DNA of 64,000 nt from Neckera pumila (GCA_963969595.1 OZ018417.1:20338501-20402500); one strand, 5' to 3'; positions 48,473-60,972 are shown, counted from the stretch's first letter. Program-made: numbers and translations. Notes: generated by a model not told the origin, from the sequence alone.

Positions 48473-48600
48473 AATTATAATTCCACTTGGGTTTGATTTG
48501 TAAAACAAGCGCACACCTCTGAAAAATACATGCCCTTCTTGAAATTAGCCCCAATATATTCAGATTGCAAATCTGGGTGGTAATAGGCTTGTCTACCTTA
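48473..48600 (+). repeat. Dispersed repeat, related to 1490-1615
   Basis: Shares AAACAAGCGCACACCTCTGA and GGTGGTAATAGGCTTGTCTA with the first copy. It differs by a 20-25-bp insertion (CCCCAATATATTCAGATTGC) in the middle. Confidence 0.65.
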
Positions 48601-49111
48601 CAAACTCCTGAAGTCCTGATGGCAGGCTGAGTCGTGTAGCAGGAAGGAACCCACGTGGGAAATCGCCGTTATGGATGTGAATGAAACACCAAATCCTGTT
48701 TCACGCATCTGACAAGTGTACATCATCACTCCCCGACACGTCAGAAAAGGAAGAAACCCACAGCATGGTTTATTGCTCCAGGAGCCCCACCCAAGAATCG
48801 CTGCCAGATTCAAACTCTCCCAGTTCATCACAGGTCCGTCAGACCGTCATCCTCTTTCCTTCTTGGGTGTTTTTCAGCCCAACTAATAAGTACCGAGTCA
48901 AATACGAAAAAGTCTGACCTTTTCGTGCAAGTACTTTCAGTACACAAGCACCATGTCAAACCTGTACAGTACAAGCCATCACCTTCATTGCTTCTTCAAG
49001 TTTTGAAGCCAACTTGAAATTCACAAATGCGACTGCAGCTCCACCTCAACTTTGTGAGCTTCTTGATTGCTTCGCTCCCATTTCTTGCATTGTGGTTGAA
49101 TTCTTACAATT

Positions 49112-49600
49112 GGGGTCAGTCCTGTTTGTCGCTTTGTTGGTACTGTAGTAGTGGATAGGATGAATTGTATCGTATGCCTTGAATTGAAGGTTTACTGATT
49201 TTGTGTTAAAAACGTGAATTTTAGGATCAGTTTTGTTTGCACTTTTTGATGTTTTTGTAAGGTCAATTGATTAGGGTTAGACGTGAACTCAAGGAATGGA
49301 TCAGTTTTGTTGGTATTAGTGGATGGTATTGGAAGCCTCGGAAGGTTCAATGTTTTGTCGGGAAACGTGAATTGTAGGATCAGTTGTCAGTGTTTGTGCG
49401 TTGATGTTGTAAGACTTGAGGGTTAATCAATTAGGGTTAGACTTGAACTGTATGATCAGTTTGTTTGCACTTTGTTGGTATTTTGTGGATGGTATTGTAA
49501 GCCTTGAAGGTTTAATGAATTAGAGTTAAACATGAGCTTTAGGATCAGTTCTGTTTGCAATTTGTTGGTATTAGTGGATGTTATTTGTAAGGTTTGACTG
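49112..49600 (+). repeat. Decayed tandem repeat of about 80 bp in the SPX-MFS leader region
   Basis: The landmark string AGGATCAGTT, or a one- or two-base variant, recurs at about 49114, 49224, 49300, 49378, 49460 and 49542, mostly 75-85 bp apart. Around it recur GTTTGCACTTTGTTGGTATT, GTGGATGGTATTGTAAGCC and TTAGGGTTAGACTTGAA variants. It lies between the putative promoter and the start codon, ending about 100 bp before a strong acceptor-like site at 49706. Confidence 0.75.
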
Positions 49601-49719
49601 TCTAGGATTGGACACAGTCACAGGCAGGCGGTTAGGTTACCTTTCGTGTTTTGGTGTTTTGTCTTGCAAGAAATTGGTGTTACAAGTAGCAATTGTGTGT
49701 GTGCAGAGATTGATTGTTC

Positions 49720-49815
49720 ATGGAAGGCTTCGTTGCGTGGAAAGAGTTAATGTGGATGATGATCACTTTAAGCCCTAAACCTCGACTATGGATTTGTTCA
49801 TGGATGGTTTTGTAG
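49720..49815 (+). promoter_or_regulatory. Candidate upstream ORF in the SPX-MFS leader
   Basis: A GTGTGTGCAG/AG acceptor-like site at 49706 suggests the end of a leader intron. Fourteen bases on, an ATG opens a 31-codon frame that stops at 49813-49815, ten bases before the main ATG. A second ATG at 49788 (ACTATGG context) opens a frame that overlaps the main start codon and, after splicing of intron 1, stops at 50561-50563 (46 codons). Both matter only if the mature leader includes this stretch. Confidence 0.4.
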
Positions 49816-49824
49816 TGATGAGCC

Positions 49825-52800
49825 ATGGTGGGGTTCGGGAAGAAGCTGGCGGAGAGGCAAGTTCCAGCATGGGAAGCGTAAGTGCTTCTGCACCATTCCA
49901 AATCTTAGTTTTGGGTTAGACATGTGAACATTGAGAGGGATGATGCGTGAACTGGAGCTTCGCAAGTTATTTCGTGAAAATTGTCTTGAATTGTCTTGAA
50001 CCTTAGTCTTCCTTAGTTTCTAAATTTTGCAGTTCCTGGTTTCTAATTTGGGTAGATTGCACTTGATGGACTCCCGTGTGTTTATTAAAGTATAGGTCAA
50101 TGAGCTACCCCTACACAACATTCCCGAGAATCCTGGTTAAACACAGTCTGAATTTGCATTTTCTGAAGCTTAAAAAAGAATCTTTGACGCCTTGTTTTGC
50201 AAATTTGAGCTCAATTTGAACAAGGGAAAGTTCTTTTAAGTCAATAAGTTTTTGATAATGTCAGAGCTTCAGTCTTGCTTAATACGCTCTGCTTTGGCAT
50301 GGCTTTGCTCTAAGTAACTCATATTTGGCATTGCTCTTCAAAGGTGCAGTTCTAAAGCTTAAGTATGTTATATAGGGGACCTCTTTTTTTGTAAAATTTT
50401 TTACTAAACCCTTAGCTGAACGGCATACGTGCTTTGCCCCTTAGGGTTTTCGATTTTACGAGATCCTCTGCTTACTGTATATGAAACTTACTGCTTCTGT
50501 TGCTTGGTCCAGATATTACATAAATTACAAGATGATGAAGAGGAAGGTCAAGGAATACAGTGAGAAACTGCAGGGTGGCCACAAAGATGAGCGTAAGCGC
50601 ATCCTCAAAGAGTTCTCGGATTTGCTTGATCATCAGGTATATCTCACCGACAGTTTTTACATGTAGGATATGATATTGATATCAATTCCTTCAATATTAA
50701 GGTTTTGTTTCCTGACCACAACGAAGTCAAAGGTGTTCCAATAGTAGATGCTAAAGAACTACAGAGATCTTACCCCAAACGAATGCTACAGAGTGTGAGG
50801 TCCCTTTCCCATTCACTTGATTTTGCTTTTGTGATTTCTTTAGACTAAGGTAGAGTGTACGAAAACTATTGGGAACCTGATCCTGTCTCCCGTTGACCCT
50901 GTTACCCACAACTCATCTCTTCCAATATACTTGGTTGTCCTTCAATTAGAAAGTTGGTGTAAGAAAGAATGATTTGACTAAATGTCTATGACTACTTAAC
51001 CTTGAATGGAATTCAGGGTTTCTCTATTATCCTTTAAATAGTGGTCTAAGTCCTACTTTGAATTATTGCTCAAAGAAACTTGAGAGGTAATCGTACATTG
51101 GGTGATAAATTGTTTGATCCCAAACGAGCTTGATTCTTGCTCCCAAAGCGAGAATATATAGATCTCTCCAGTGAGTTTTCTACTGATCTTGCAATGAAAG
51201 CACATTCCTATATATTGGTTTGAATGCTTAAACTATTGCAAATAGTATTCTCTGCCTTATCTTTTGTATTTGGCGTTTTTTTTTTCAGGTTGAAAAGATG
51301 GTACTATTTTTGTTAATCAAGCAAGGTCAGTTAGCTCTGTCGCTTTCAAAACTGGCAGATGAACGTGAAGCCGAAGATGATGCAGAACGGGTAGGAGGAT
51401 TGGAATCCGAGCGTCGGGAGAGATTGCGTGATGCTTACCATTCTGTGGGAGAGGACTTGCTGTCCCTTTTACGTTTTGTGGATCTCAATGCAACAGGTCT
51501 GCGCAAAATTCTGAAAAAGTTTGACAAAAATGTGGGCTACCGGCTGAGTGACGAGTATGTGGCCACTCGTTCCAACCACCCTTTCTCGCAGCTCCAGCAC
51601 ATCTTTCGACATGTGGTTAGTGCGCAAATCCCTTGCTTTTACCCCAAAAGCAATTGAATTCCATCCAGACCTCTTTAATGTCACAGTTTCGGTGCTCAAA
51701 ATGCACATGTTTATCAATGAGTTTGGTAACATTGGTGGCTGTAAATACCGGTCCAAAATTCAATGTTGGCACCTATTATTGTGAAAATGAATAGTTGGAT
51801 GCGAAAGTTACATTAAAGAGGTTGTAGGACTTGTGAAGGTGGTCTTTACAAACTTGTTGAACTCCTTATTGTCACATTCATATGCAACTGCTTGTGACAT
51901 AGAAGAGTTTAGTGGAGAGTGAGGGTCGAACTGGGTGTGTCTGTTTCCTAGGGTTTGGTGAGAGAACAGAGGATGTTAATGCTGGAGAAAGTGATATTAA
52001 AGAGGTTTGAATCTCTGAATCTCCGTGTGTCCTTGACAAACTTCTCTCGAGGACTGACAGAACGACCTGGACATGAAACAATAATCAGAGCTACAGTGAA
52101 AGACTTGATGGAAGTTTCTGAATCTTTGACAGGGAATCGGTTCAATGGTGGCCACAATATCACGAAACCTTGCTGAGCTTGAAAACAAAGGGAAACCCGT
52201 GACTTCCATATATGAGCAGAAGTCAAAGTTAGACTTTCAAGTAAATTCCTTCTTCTCACTGGTCTAAATTCATTAGAAATTGCTAAGGTTGTGGATTAAG
52301 GGTTTTAAGGGTTTAGGGTTTAGGGGATGGGAATGTCCAAAAAGCATAAAGAATAGAAGGAATTGATAGTGCAATCTGATCTGAACCATCATGCAGGACC
52401 CTATTATTGAGTCCATCAGAAAGGCAGAAGACAGGCTTACCAATACAGCAGGCGTTTTGCGCTTCCTTGGTCAGCAGTTTGTGACTGACAGCGGTGATGT
52501 GCCAGACGAGCAAGAAGAGCTTGAAGAGCGAAATTATCACTTGATATCACTTGTCCTCAACCTTGTGAACACGTATCTTTACATGGTGAGTGTTTAAGCC
52601 TCGTCCCAAACCTTCTTTGTTTATTTCCAAATTCTTATGTTTGAACTTAACATCTTTGAGTACTTGTGACATGGCACCTTTTGAGAGCAGTGCCAACTAG
52701 GAGTTTTGTAAAGCAAAATCATGCCGAAATCACAGCAAATCAAGTGAAAAATTCTCAACTTGTTCAAATTTACTAAAGATGGTGTCAAGAATTTCTTTTT

Positions 52801-55800
52801 ATTCCAATTCAGAGGTTTTCTCAACAAGGATTCTTGAGATGTTATGAATAGTTATGATATTTCTGAACATTATGGAAAGTCATGATTTTTGGTCCATTCC
52901 ATGTGTTTTCAGGTGAATACATATATTATTGTTCCTACAGCTGACAAATACGCGACAAGCTTGGGAGCTGCACCGACACTATGTGGAGTGATTATTGGGT
53001 CTATGGCTATTGCCCAATTGCTTTCTTCTGTTTACCTGAGTGCTTGGTCTAATAAGTCCTACTTTGGACCTTTGGTTTTTAGTAGCGTCATCCTCTGCCT
53101 TGGGAATGTGCTGTATGCCCTTGCCTACAATTTCAACTCTGTCACCGTGCTCCTCATTGGCCGCTTGCTGTGTGGGTAAGACATTCAAATCCAGCGCCCC
53201 TTATCACAAATTCATGTTGTTCTTCATGGTGAAGAGAAAATCTACTTTGTTAGAAAACGTAGCTTTAAATTAGCAATGAATGAGTGTTGTCTTTGGGAAT
53301 CATTAAGGCTTGTAGTTAACGTTGTTGCTCTAGTATGTGCCAAATCATCACACACCGACTTTCTTGCTTCCCACTCTCTTGCCAACTGAGTTTAAAGTTC
53401 CGAAATCTACAAGAATTAGTTTTCTATCCTTGAGAACTTGTTTGTTGAACTTTTAGCAATTGTCTCTTTTCCTGGATTCTTGGGAAGAACAAGCTTGTGG
53501 CACATTCACACTGGGTCTTTTGGAAAAGTCCATACTTTGACAGAGATCATGAAAGGTTTTATATAATTGTTACTATACAACGTGGGTTGGTTTTTTGTGA
53601 GTGGTTGGGATTGGTAGATAAATGTGTGTGAGAGATTGAAGTGGTTTGAACCTTGACATAAACTCATAAACTTATTTACATAATCAGCTAACATTGGGTG
53701 TGAACGTGCCATTAGCTATATAAAGTAACGAATGTAGTGTGTTAATTATTGTAATGCAATTTAAGGCATTAGTATACCAAATTTAGTTCTAATAATTAAT
53801 GTGATTGTGTTTTTCTAACAAGGTTGGTTTTCTTCTGATGCCACATATTGAAAATGCCTGGACAGGTTGGGTTCAGCTCGAGCAGTCAACAGACGTTACA
53901 TCAGTGACTGCGTTCCTTCCAAATCTCGGCTGCAAGCTTCAGCTGCGTTTGTGAGCGCCAGTGCCTTAGGCATGGCCTCGGGTCCTGCTTTGGCAGGTTT
54001 GATGGAGTTTCATTACACGGCATGGGGGCTTACTTTCAATGCCAATACTTTGCCAGGGTGGATAATGGGGGTGGCTTGGCTTTTGTACCTGATTTGGGTG
54101 CTCTTAGGCTTTAAAGAGCCTATACATTTACCTCTGGTTGTGGACGAAGGCAGCCCATCGGCACCTGCAGGTAGGACTGACTCTTGGACTTTAACAAAAA
54201 ATTTGGTCTCAAATATTCTATATTGTGTCATCCATTAAATAATATCAAGGTGCAAAGGTGTCGTTACTTATGAATATTCATATGTTGTCATTGAGTGATT
54301 TGCTTCTAAACATGTGGAAGCAATTGGTTTTGAGTAACGTTTGAGTTTGAAACTGTGTGTGATACACTAAATAGAATATTCACCGTCTTTGTGTCTGTTT
54401 GGCACTTGGATGAGATGTTTTAGTGTACATAACATTATTTTGCACCATTGGATGTTCCTCTCATACAGTTCCAATAGGTAGAATATTGTGTCAGTTGGTG
54501 AAATGTCAACTTTCAGGTCAAGTTTGTAGGAGAAACTAGCATTGAGAAGCTTGACATAACTAAGAAGAAATAAAAGGGATACTGGGTGATGGGTTTTAGA
54601 ACGAGAAATGGTGAAAGGGAGTCATGCTAAACAAACTGAGGAATAGTGACAATCTTTCCTTTGCTTAAACTATCTTTTCTTGCATGGATAGAAATGACAC
54701 CACATTTCCATCGTTGAATAATGCTATGTATCTTATTTTTTCCGGTTGTTTTTTGTAATTGCAGATAATCATACAAAAAGTAGAGGGAGCAGAAAAGTAC
54801 AACGTGACCTCTTGGAACCCTTTTTGTCGGTCAAGTCTTTGACACCTGCAGACATGGAGGTTGATGAAGCAGGTAAATATATTTGTTCAATGACATTCGA
54901 AACTCACCTCCACAATGGAGATTTTCCCTTAAATTCGTAGCTCGCAAGTTAATTTAATTAGTGCAAGATGCAATAATTGTTTTCATATCTTGTTTTTCTA
55001 CTAGAACACAATTTATTTGCAAAATTCTGATGACTTTGAGGAAAGTTGATACTCCCTTCTCCCAGTAGCCACTAAAAATCTCAAATTCTCAATTCTAGTA
55101 GTAAAATGCAATATGAGAACAATTAAAATTTGTCACGCACTATTTGCAAGGGAAAACTCTTATCATTGCTGTCTATTTGTGACCTTTATGTCTGTCTGGT
55201 TGCTGCAGAAGTGAGCAATTCCAAAGACAAGCACCGTTCCAAGAAGGCAGTGACCTCGTTTCGGGAAGCATATAAATTACTTACATCTCCTGTAAAGGTA
55301 AGGTTTTTATTCCTTCATATAAAGTAGTGTGGCAAATAGGAAAGAAATATAAAACTAGTTTGCACCTTGATGGTTAGCTTCGTCAGTTAATCCGTTGCGG
55401 TTGAATCTGAATTCAAAGTCTTAAGAAGTCATATTTTCAATGTTGTGTCATCCACCTTTGAATGGAGTCACAAAAGGTAGCACTTGCTGTTTGTGCCCGT
55501 ACGGCTTAGTAGAACTACCCAATTCTACTCTTCATTCACCCTCATCTTAGGACTAGAGTTCTTTTCTTCTTTTTGAAGTCTTTTGCAATCATTGCATACT
55601 TGCACAATAAGAATCATGTTTTGAATTTTTGCACATATTTGCTTATATCTTTGTACAAATACCTATTAGTTGATCTATTTCATCAAACTCGTCATAAAAG
55701 AAGATTCAAGTATTACTTTGGATGAATGAGAAGTTATTTGGATAAAACCTTGCCCCCAAAGCACTTCGTTGATCATTCAGAATATGAACTTCAGAACACT

Positions 55801-57595
55801 CAGGGGTTAAACTTATGGAGTTTTATGAAGGTGCTGCAAATCTGCTCATGCTGCATTTCTAACGGCCATGGTATTCTCTTGTTTCAGGTCCAGCTTTATA
55901 TTTACTTCATGCTGAAATTTGCAATGGAAATCCTGTTGTCAGAGTCCAGTGTAGTCACACAGTACTATTTCGGCTGGGGCACGCGCTCGGTGGCATTATT
56001 TCTGGCTCTTCTGGGGCTCACTGTGCTCCCTGTCAATTGGGTTGTTGGAAGCTACGCAAGCAATGTTTTCCAAGACCGGTACTAACAGACCCTGGCCCCG
56101 GATGATAGCAACAATTTTTTTCGTTAATTTGGAAGTGAAAATATTCCTCCCTTGTAAAAATTTATAGCCACTTGTAAGTTCATTTTGTAACACGCACTAA
56201 TAGGACAAATTGGTGTAGTTGAGACTGAGAGTTTTCCTATTTTTTGCAGGCAATTACTCATCGGTGCAGAAATACTGACCTGCGCTGGATTGGTTCTAAG
56301 CTTTGATTACAAGATTTTTCCATACACTCCCACTCAATACGTGATTGGAGCCTTCGTTTTATTTGTGTCCAGCGAAGTTCTTGAAGGTGCGTATACCAAA
56401 CTCAATATAATTTTGTAAAACCGTTAGCTATAGTGATAATCAGTGATTTAAATCAGTTTGTGGCACTAAGTTCAGTGTTCATATCATCAGAATTCAGAGT
56501 TTTTGTTTTTAACTAATTCACAACATACGTAACTGTCTTTATGTGTCAGTGGTAAGTGGTCTGTTTTCTCTTGGCTCTAACTTCTGACTTTAAAGTGATA
56601 TTCATCATTTTAAAGTTTAAACGCTAACACCAAACCTCTTGCACCAAAGATACATGCCTACGCTAGGATTGGTTTGTGAAGTCATTCACAAATGATAAAT
56701 CCCAAATCCTCCATAATTTCAATTTTGAAATGATCACAAACTACTTTACTACTGTGAACGAAGCAAGTATCTAAAGGGTATCCATTATAGAAGAGAAGTG
56801 CCACTGTAGAAGAGACACCTCAGCCTTCTCATTTTAGAATGTTCTAAGGTATGCTCCCCCCTAAATCATCACTAACTACAACGAAGCATAGTTAACATTA
56901 TTAGACATACAATATTTTAGAGGATCATATTGGCAACTAAAAGAGGATTTCAATAAGCAAGCATTTTTAGACACCATATGAACCAGTTATGAATTTTCAA
57001 AGCACCACCTCTAGCTGAACCACAACCCAAAACCAGATTCTCATAAACTCTCTCATGTTTTGATTATGTACATCTTGTGCAATCAATATGAAGTTTTTGG
57101 TGACATTTTTGGGTCCAAATGCTGGTGTCACGTTTTGTGATCTAATGGGTGTTCATACCTGAGAAGAGACGTCCTAGTAGAAGAGACGTCCTTGCTTTCT
57201 CACATTGAAGAATGTTATATCTTTCAATTGTTGAATCCAACAAGATCCAACCAAAACTCAAAACAGTTTCATAATGGGAACCATACTCAAATGCTTATGT
57301 TTAGACAGTTGATTGTTCGATGTTGTTGCTTATGAATCTCATGAATCATGTTGCAGGGGTGAACTTGTCGCTGTTGTCCAAAGTGATGTCCTCGAAGTTG
57401 TCTCGTGGCACTTACAACGGCGGCCTTCTGTCCACCGAGGCCGGCACCTTGGCCCGGGTGGTTTCCGATTGCGCCATCACCCTCGCGGGCTACTTGGGAC
57501 GAGACCAGCTGCTGAACGTCACCTTGGGGCCGACCTTGCTCATCGGCATTGTAGGGATTGTGGGCACTTTGTACACGTATGAATCCATGTTCTGA
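49825..57595 (+). CDS. PHT5: SPX-MFS vacuolar phosphate transporter, 12 exons
   Basis: Exons: 49825-49877, 50513-50636, 51289-51615, 52133-52240, 52397-52585, 52913-53175, 53866-54170, 54765-54872, 55209-55297, 55888-56078, 56250-56386, 57357-57595. Borders are GT..AG and phases fit; 710 aa, close to the usual ~700. The family (Arabidopsis PHT5/VPT) moves phosphate into the vacuole. The SPX domain (1-170) has the inositol-pyrophosphate pocket residues Tyr23 and Lys27 and the KILKKFDK cluster (132-139), so transport should respond to phosphate status. The MFS part (from about 268) has the family strings [31 protein letters not shown] and [18 protein letters not shown]. Residues 457-526 are a charged loop between the two halves. 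The start is set by MVGFGKKL. No truncation or missing residue is seen. Confidence 0.95.
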
Positions 57596-59674
57596 ACTGC
57601 AGCAAGGAGTGCCTGGGTGGGAACAGTATTTATTTGTAATTTCAATTGTGTTTTTTTATCGCAAAACGGAGTTACTTGACTCTTGCGTTTGTAAATGTGG
57701 CCTCAAAGGATTGAATTGGACTGAAACAGGGGGTGTTTTTGTAATGTGCCTCCATTGGACTTGAACTAAAGTGTGATTTGCACAACTTTCATACCACATT
57801 CTCACCATTATTTAGCAATTAGAGTGGCTGAAGCAGCTGTGGTCAAATTCACTCAATTGACGCAATTCAGAGCGCCAAAATTGCGACATTCAATTGCATG
57901 AAGCTTTAAAAACAAGGACTGGTATACTGTAGATCTAAGTAAGTGTCCGGACGGGGGTTTGGAGGAAATCTCAGTGTCGTGAATCTCTGCCAAATTAGCT
58001 AGATTTGAGGTTGCAAGACAAAGGGATCATGACTCTGATTATTATCCATTCCAAATTGCTGTTTGTTTCCAGTACAGACCCCAAATGCTCTCAGCCTAAT
58101 CTCACTAACTTAGTTGGAGCCAAGATAGAGTTCAGCTGAAATTTCATCTGATCATGATTCCGGTACAGCTTACTAATTAATTATATCTCAAATGTTTCTT
58201 GAGTTGATTTTCATTGATTCAAACACTCAATGTCAGGCTATTCTGTTTTCCGGCCTCGAGCAATTGATTCTCCAGAACTTGAACCCTTTGTTTAGTGAAC
58301 TTTGTTGGCAAACAAAGTTCACAAAAAATTGTGAGGTCCCATTGGTAGTCAAAAGGGGATTCTAGATTCTCTTAGAATGCATTTTTTGGACACCGTGTGA
58401 ATAAACCACAAATTTCCAAAGTGTTGAGAACAGGTGTACCCAAAAGCGATCATAGAGCCATATGAATAGTGGGAGTACGTTTTAGGCAAGAATACCCACT
58501 GTGCAGTTTTAAAAAGCATGCGATTTTAGGTGTAGTTACCTTAATGAAAAATAATCTTGCCGTGGAGACAATCTGCCTGATGAGCTATCAAGACCATTCT
58601 CAGTTTATTTACAATACTAGTGTGGCTTGTGCAGTTGCCACTGTCAAAATCATAGTAAAATAATTTTCTAATAATTTTTTATTCATAATAAAAACTTTGA
58701 AATTCAATATCTTTCACACTGTCATTTCAAACGCCACAAAACAAAACCCGTCCACCCCTCCTTGCCAAAAGCTTTCTGACGGTACCAAGTACACGGCTAG
58801 GGAATGCATGGTCTAGGAGATTTCAACATAGCAAAACAAACAAATGGCCAAACTTAAGATATGGATTGCAAATAGAGATTCTGGAAGGTACTTTAATCAT
58901 ATCATAAAAATTTGTTATGCTCAAAATCGATGTTCAAATAGGTGTACAAGATCAAAGCTTTGTCTCTATGCTCTAAAACTTATTTATTGGTAAAAAACCA
59001 TGTCCACTGCAAAATCATTTTGCCCTTTTTTCCCGTTCAATCCAAAGAAGTGATGTTGTAGGCCAATTTGCGGCTCTTACTATAGAACTAAAGTAAGAAG
59101 AATACCATTTATGTAGTGAAGGTGTTGGAATTTTAGAAAAGGTGGGCATCAAAAATGATTTGAAGGTCCTGTGATATTGTCCAACTATGAGACCCAGAAT
59201 AGAGGAGGAGGCAAATAGTAACAAAGTGAAGTATACAAACTGCATGGAAGCTATATGAGAACCATTTGGTGAGAGTTTTGCCTGAATTGCAAAAGAAGCC
59301 AATATATATTCGTGGATGGATATGTTCTTCACATACTAGTAGGTTCAAACATTACAATGCATCATGTGCAAAAAAAGGAAATAGTGACCATTTTGTATGA
59401 AGCTAAACCTTATCTTGTGGAGAACATGGCGATGCAACTGGAAGACCTAGATGACACATCATTATATATATATATATACATCAAAAAAGTATCACATTAT
59501 TCAGTGTGCTTCTGACCTTGTAGTTGTAGGCATTTAGATGTACGTGAATGTGAAGTGCATAATAACATGACTTCAAAATAGTCTGGAATGAAAAAAATAT
59601 GTAGTACAAGGTTTCTTGGAAGTAAAATATAGAGCATTATGATAAATATTCAATGCACAATTTTTCCTACAAAG
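57596..59674. other. 3' flank of the SPX-MFS gene and intergenic DNA
   Basis: The first few hundred bases are probably 3' untranslated sequence. The rest is AT-rich with a TA microsatellite at 59462-59477 and no recognised gene. Frames at 58469-58663 and 59015-59348 have no family resemblance. Confidence 0.4.
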
Positions 59675-60972
59675 AATAAATAATACTTCGGAGGGCCATA
59701 GAGTAGCCCTTTTTGAAGCACCTTGAAATAGTGTTTTTTGGAGTTGAAAAATTGTTTTTTGCCCTATTTCCGTGCAGCAGTTTCTACTGTGACAGTGGCG
59801 CAAGAACTCAAATTCGCGAATAAAAAATTTAAAATTTAAAAAAAATTTAAAATTTTAATCTTAAAAAAAATTTAAAACACTTAAAAATAAAATACAAATA
59901 CAAATACAAAAGCTGATTGTTTTGACATGTTGTCACCCAAGCTGACAGCTTAACCCCTAAAGTTTCATGACTATGTTCTCACCAAAAACGCTCCCAAACT
60001 GCCATTTCTAATACAACTACCAAATTTTTGGAAATAAACAATTTTTGACACATGTAAACATAGGGTCTTGTAGTATGATATTTTGTGAACATGTGGTAAA
60101 AATTTCAAAAAATTCCACTGTGTGGATCATAAGATATAAGCATTCAAAGTCTTGAAAAACAATTTTTCAATCTTGCGAAAAACCAGGCAGCTGCACTTTG
60201 CAAGCTCACTTCTCAATGAAAAAATGCCGATAAAGGTGGTGCTTCTTTGAATTCAGTTTCCTAAACAAGTTGTCTATATGCTTGAAAAATTTCACATCAT
60301 TTGGAATTGTACAACATATAGGAAAAAAATAGTAAGTAGAAAGAAGTAGAAAATGATTCAAAATACTAATTTGTTAAAATTTTAATCATGGAATTTAAAA
60401 ATACCAATCCCAGAAGTTGTAATGTTGTAATAATCAATTTACATCCTAGGTTTTTTTTTTTTCCAAAAATATTGAAAATTGAATTAAATAAACGACTTTA
60501 AAGGGTTTTTTTGAGTAGACAATCCATAACTACCCGCAGACTCTAAACCCTCATAACTTTTGACTCATTGATTGAAATGGAATGACTCAAAGCTTTTTAA
60601 GTATATATAAATGTAGAGAACCAATTTCAAAAAAAAATTCCGGAAAAAATGATTTTTTCTGATCTGCCCAAATTGCCCAATTACAAAAAAAGCAACATAT
60701 TAGGTCACAACTTTTGACTTGTATTTCAAAATGTTATGAAACTTGGTACACACAAAGATATTCCTCACCCCCACCTTCTGTAAAAATTTCAGCCTCAAAT
60801 ATGGATATCTCTAGTCACACGTACCTGCCCAAAATTTCTATACGGCCAAAAAACGCATGTTGGTCCTTTAGGGGTTAACTAGGGCCATTTTGAGATTGAC
60901 AAGCCAAGTTTGAAATAACTTGGCTTGTGAATCTGGTGCAGCCCTCTGGAGGGCTGCTTTTTTTCTCTAATG
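59675..60972 (-). mobile_element. Inverted-repeat element with TTCTCTAATG ends, copy 2, split by a TTAA element
   Basis: Parts 59675-59949 and 60879-60972 match the 39004-39354 element in inverse orientation. Shared segments are the GGAGGGCC..GGGCT hairpin, CAGCAGTTTCTACTGTGAC, the AT-rich centre, CAAGCTGACAGC, ACTTGGCTTGTGAATCT and the GCAGCCCTC/GAGGGCTGC palindrome before CTCTAATGG. The parts become continuous when 59950-60878 is removed leaving one TTAA. The 59675 edge is approximate. Confidence 0.6.
59950..60878 (+). mobile_element. TTAA-ended inverted-repeat element, copy 11 (subfamily B)
   Basis: A 929-bp unit starting TTAACCCCTAAAGTTTCAT and ending GTCCTTTAGGGGTTAA, closely similar to copy 4 (7594-8526) from end to end and in the same orientation. 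It is inserted in the element at 59675-60972. Confidence 0.9.

Noticed and set aside
51955..52176. 73-codon frame beginning MVREQRML as an SPX-MFS exon
   Set aside because: Joining 51615 to 52133 gives the conserved reading frame ([16 protein letters not shown]); the frame lies in the intron and has no match to the family.
39320..60972. Helitron 3' ends (GC-rich hairpin followed by CTAA and T) at about 39352 and 60970
   Set aside because: The hairpin-CTAA-T arrangement looks tempting, especially at 60940-60972, but both elements have an imperfect inverted copy of the end at their other side, which Helitrons lack.
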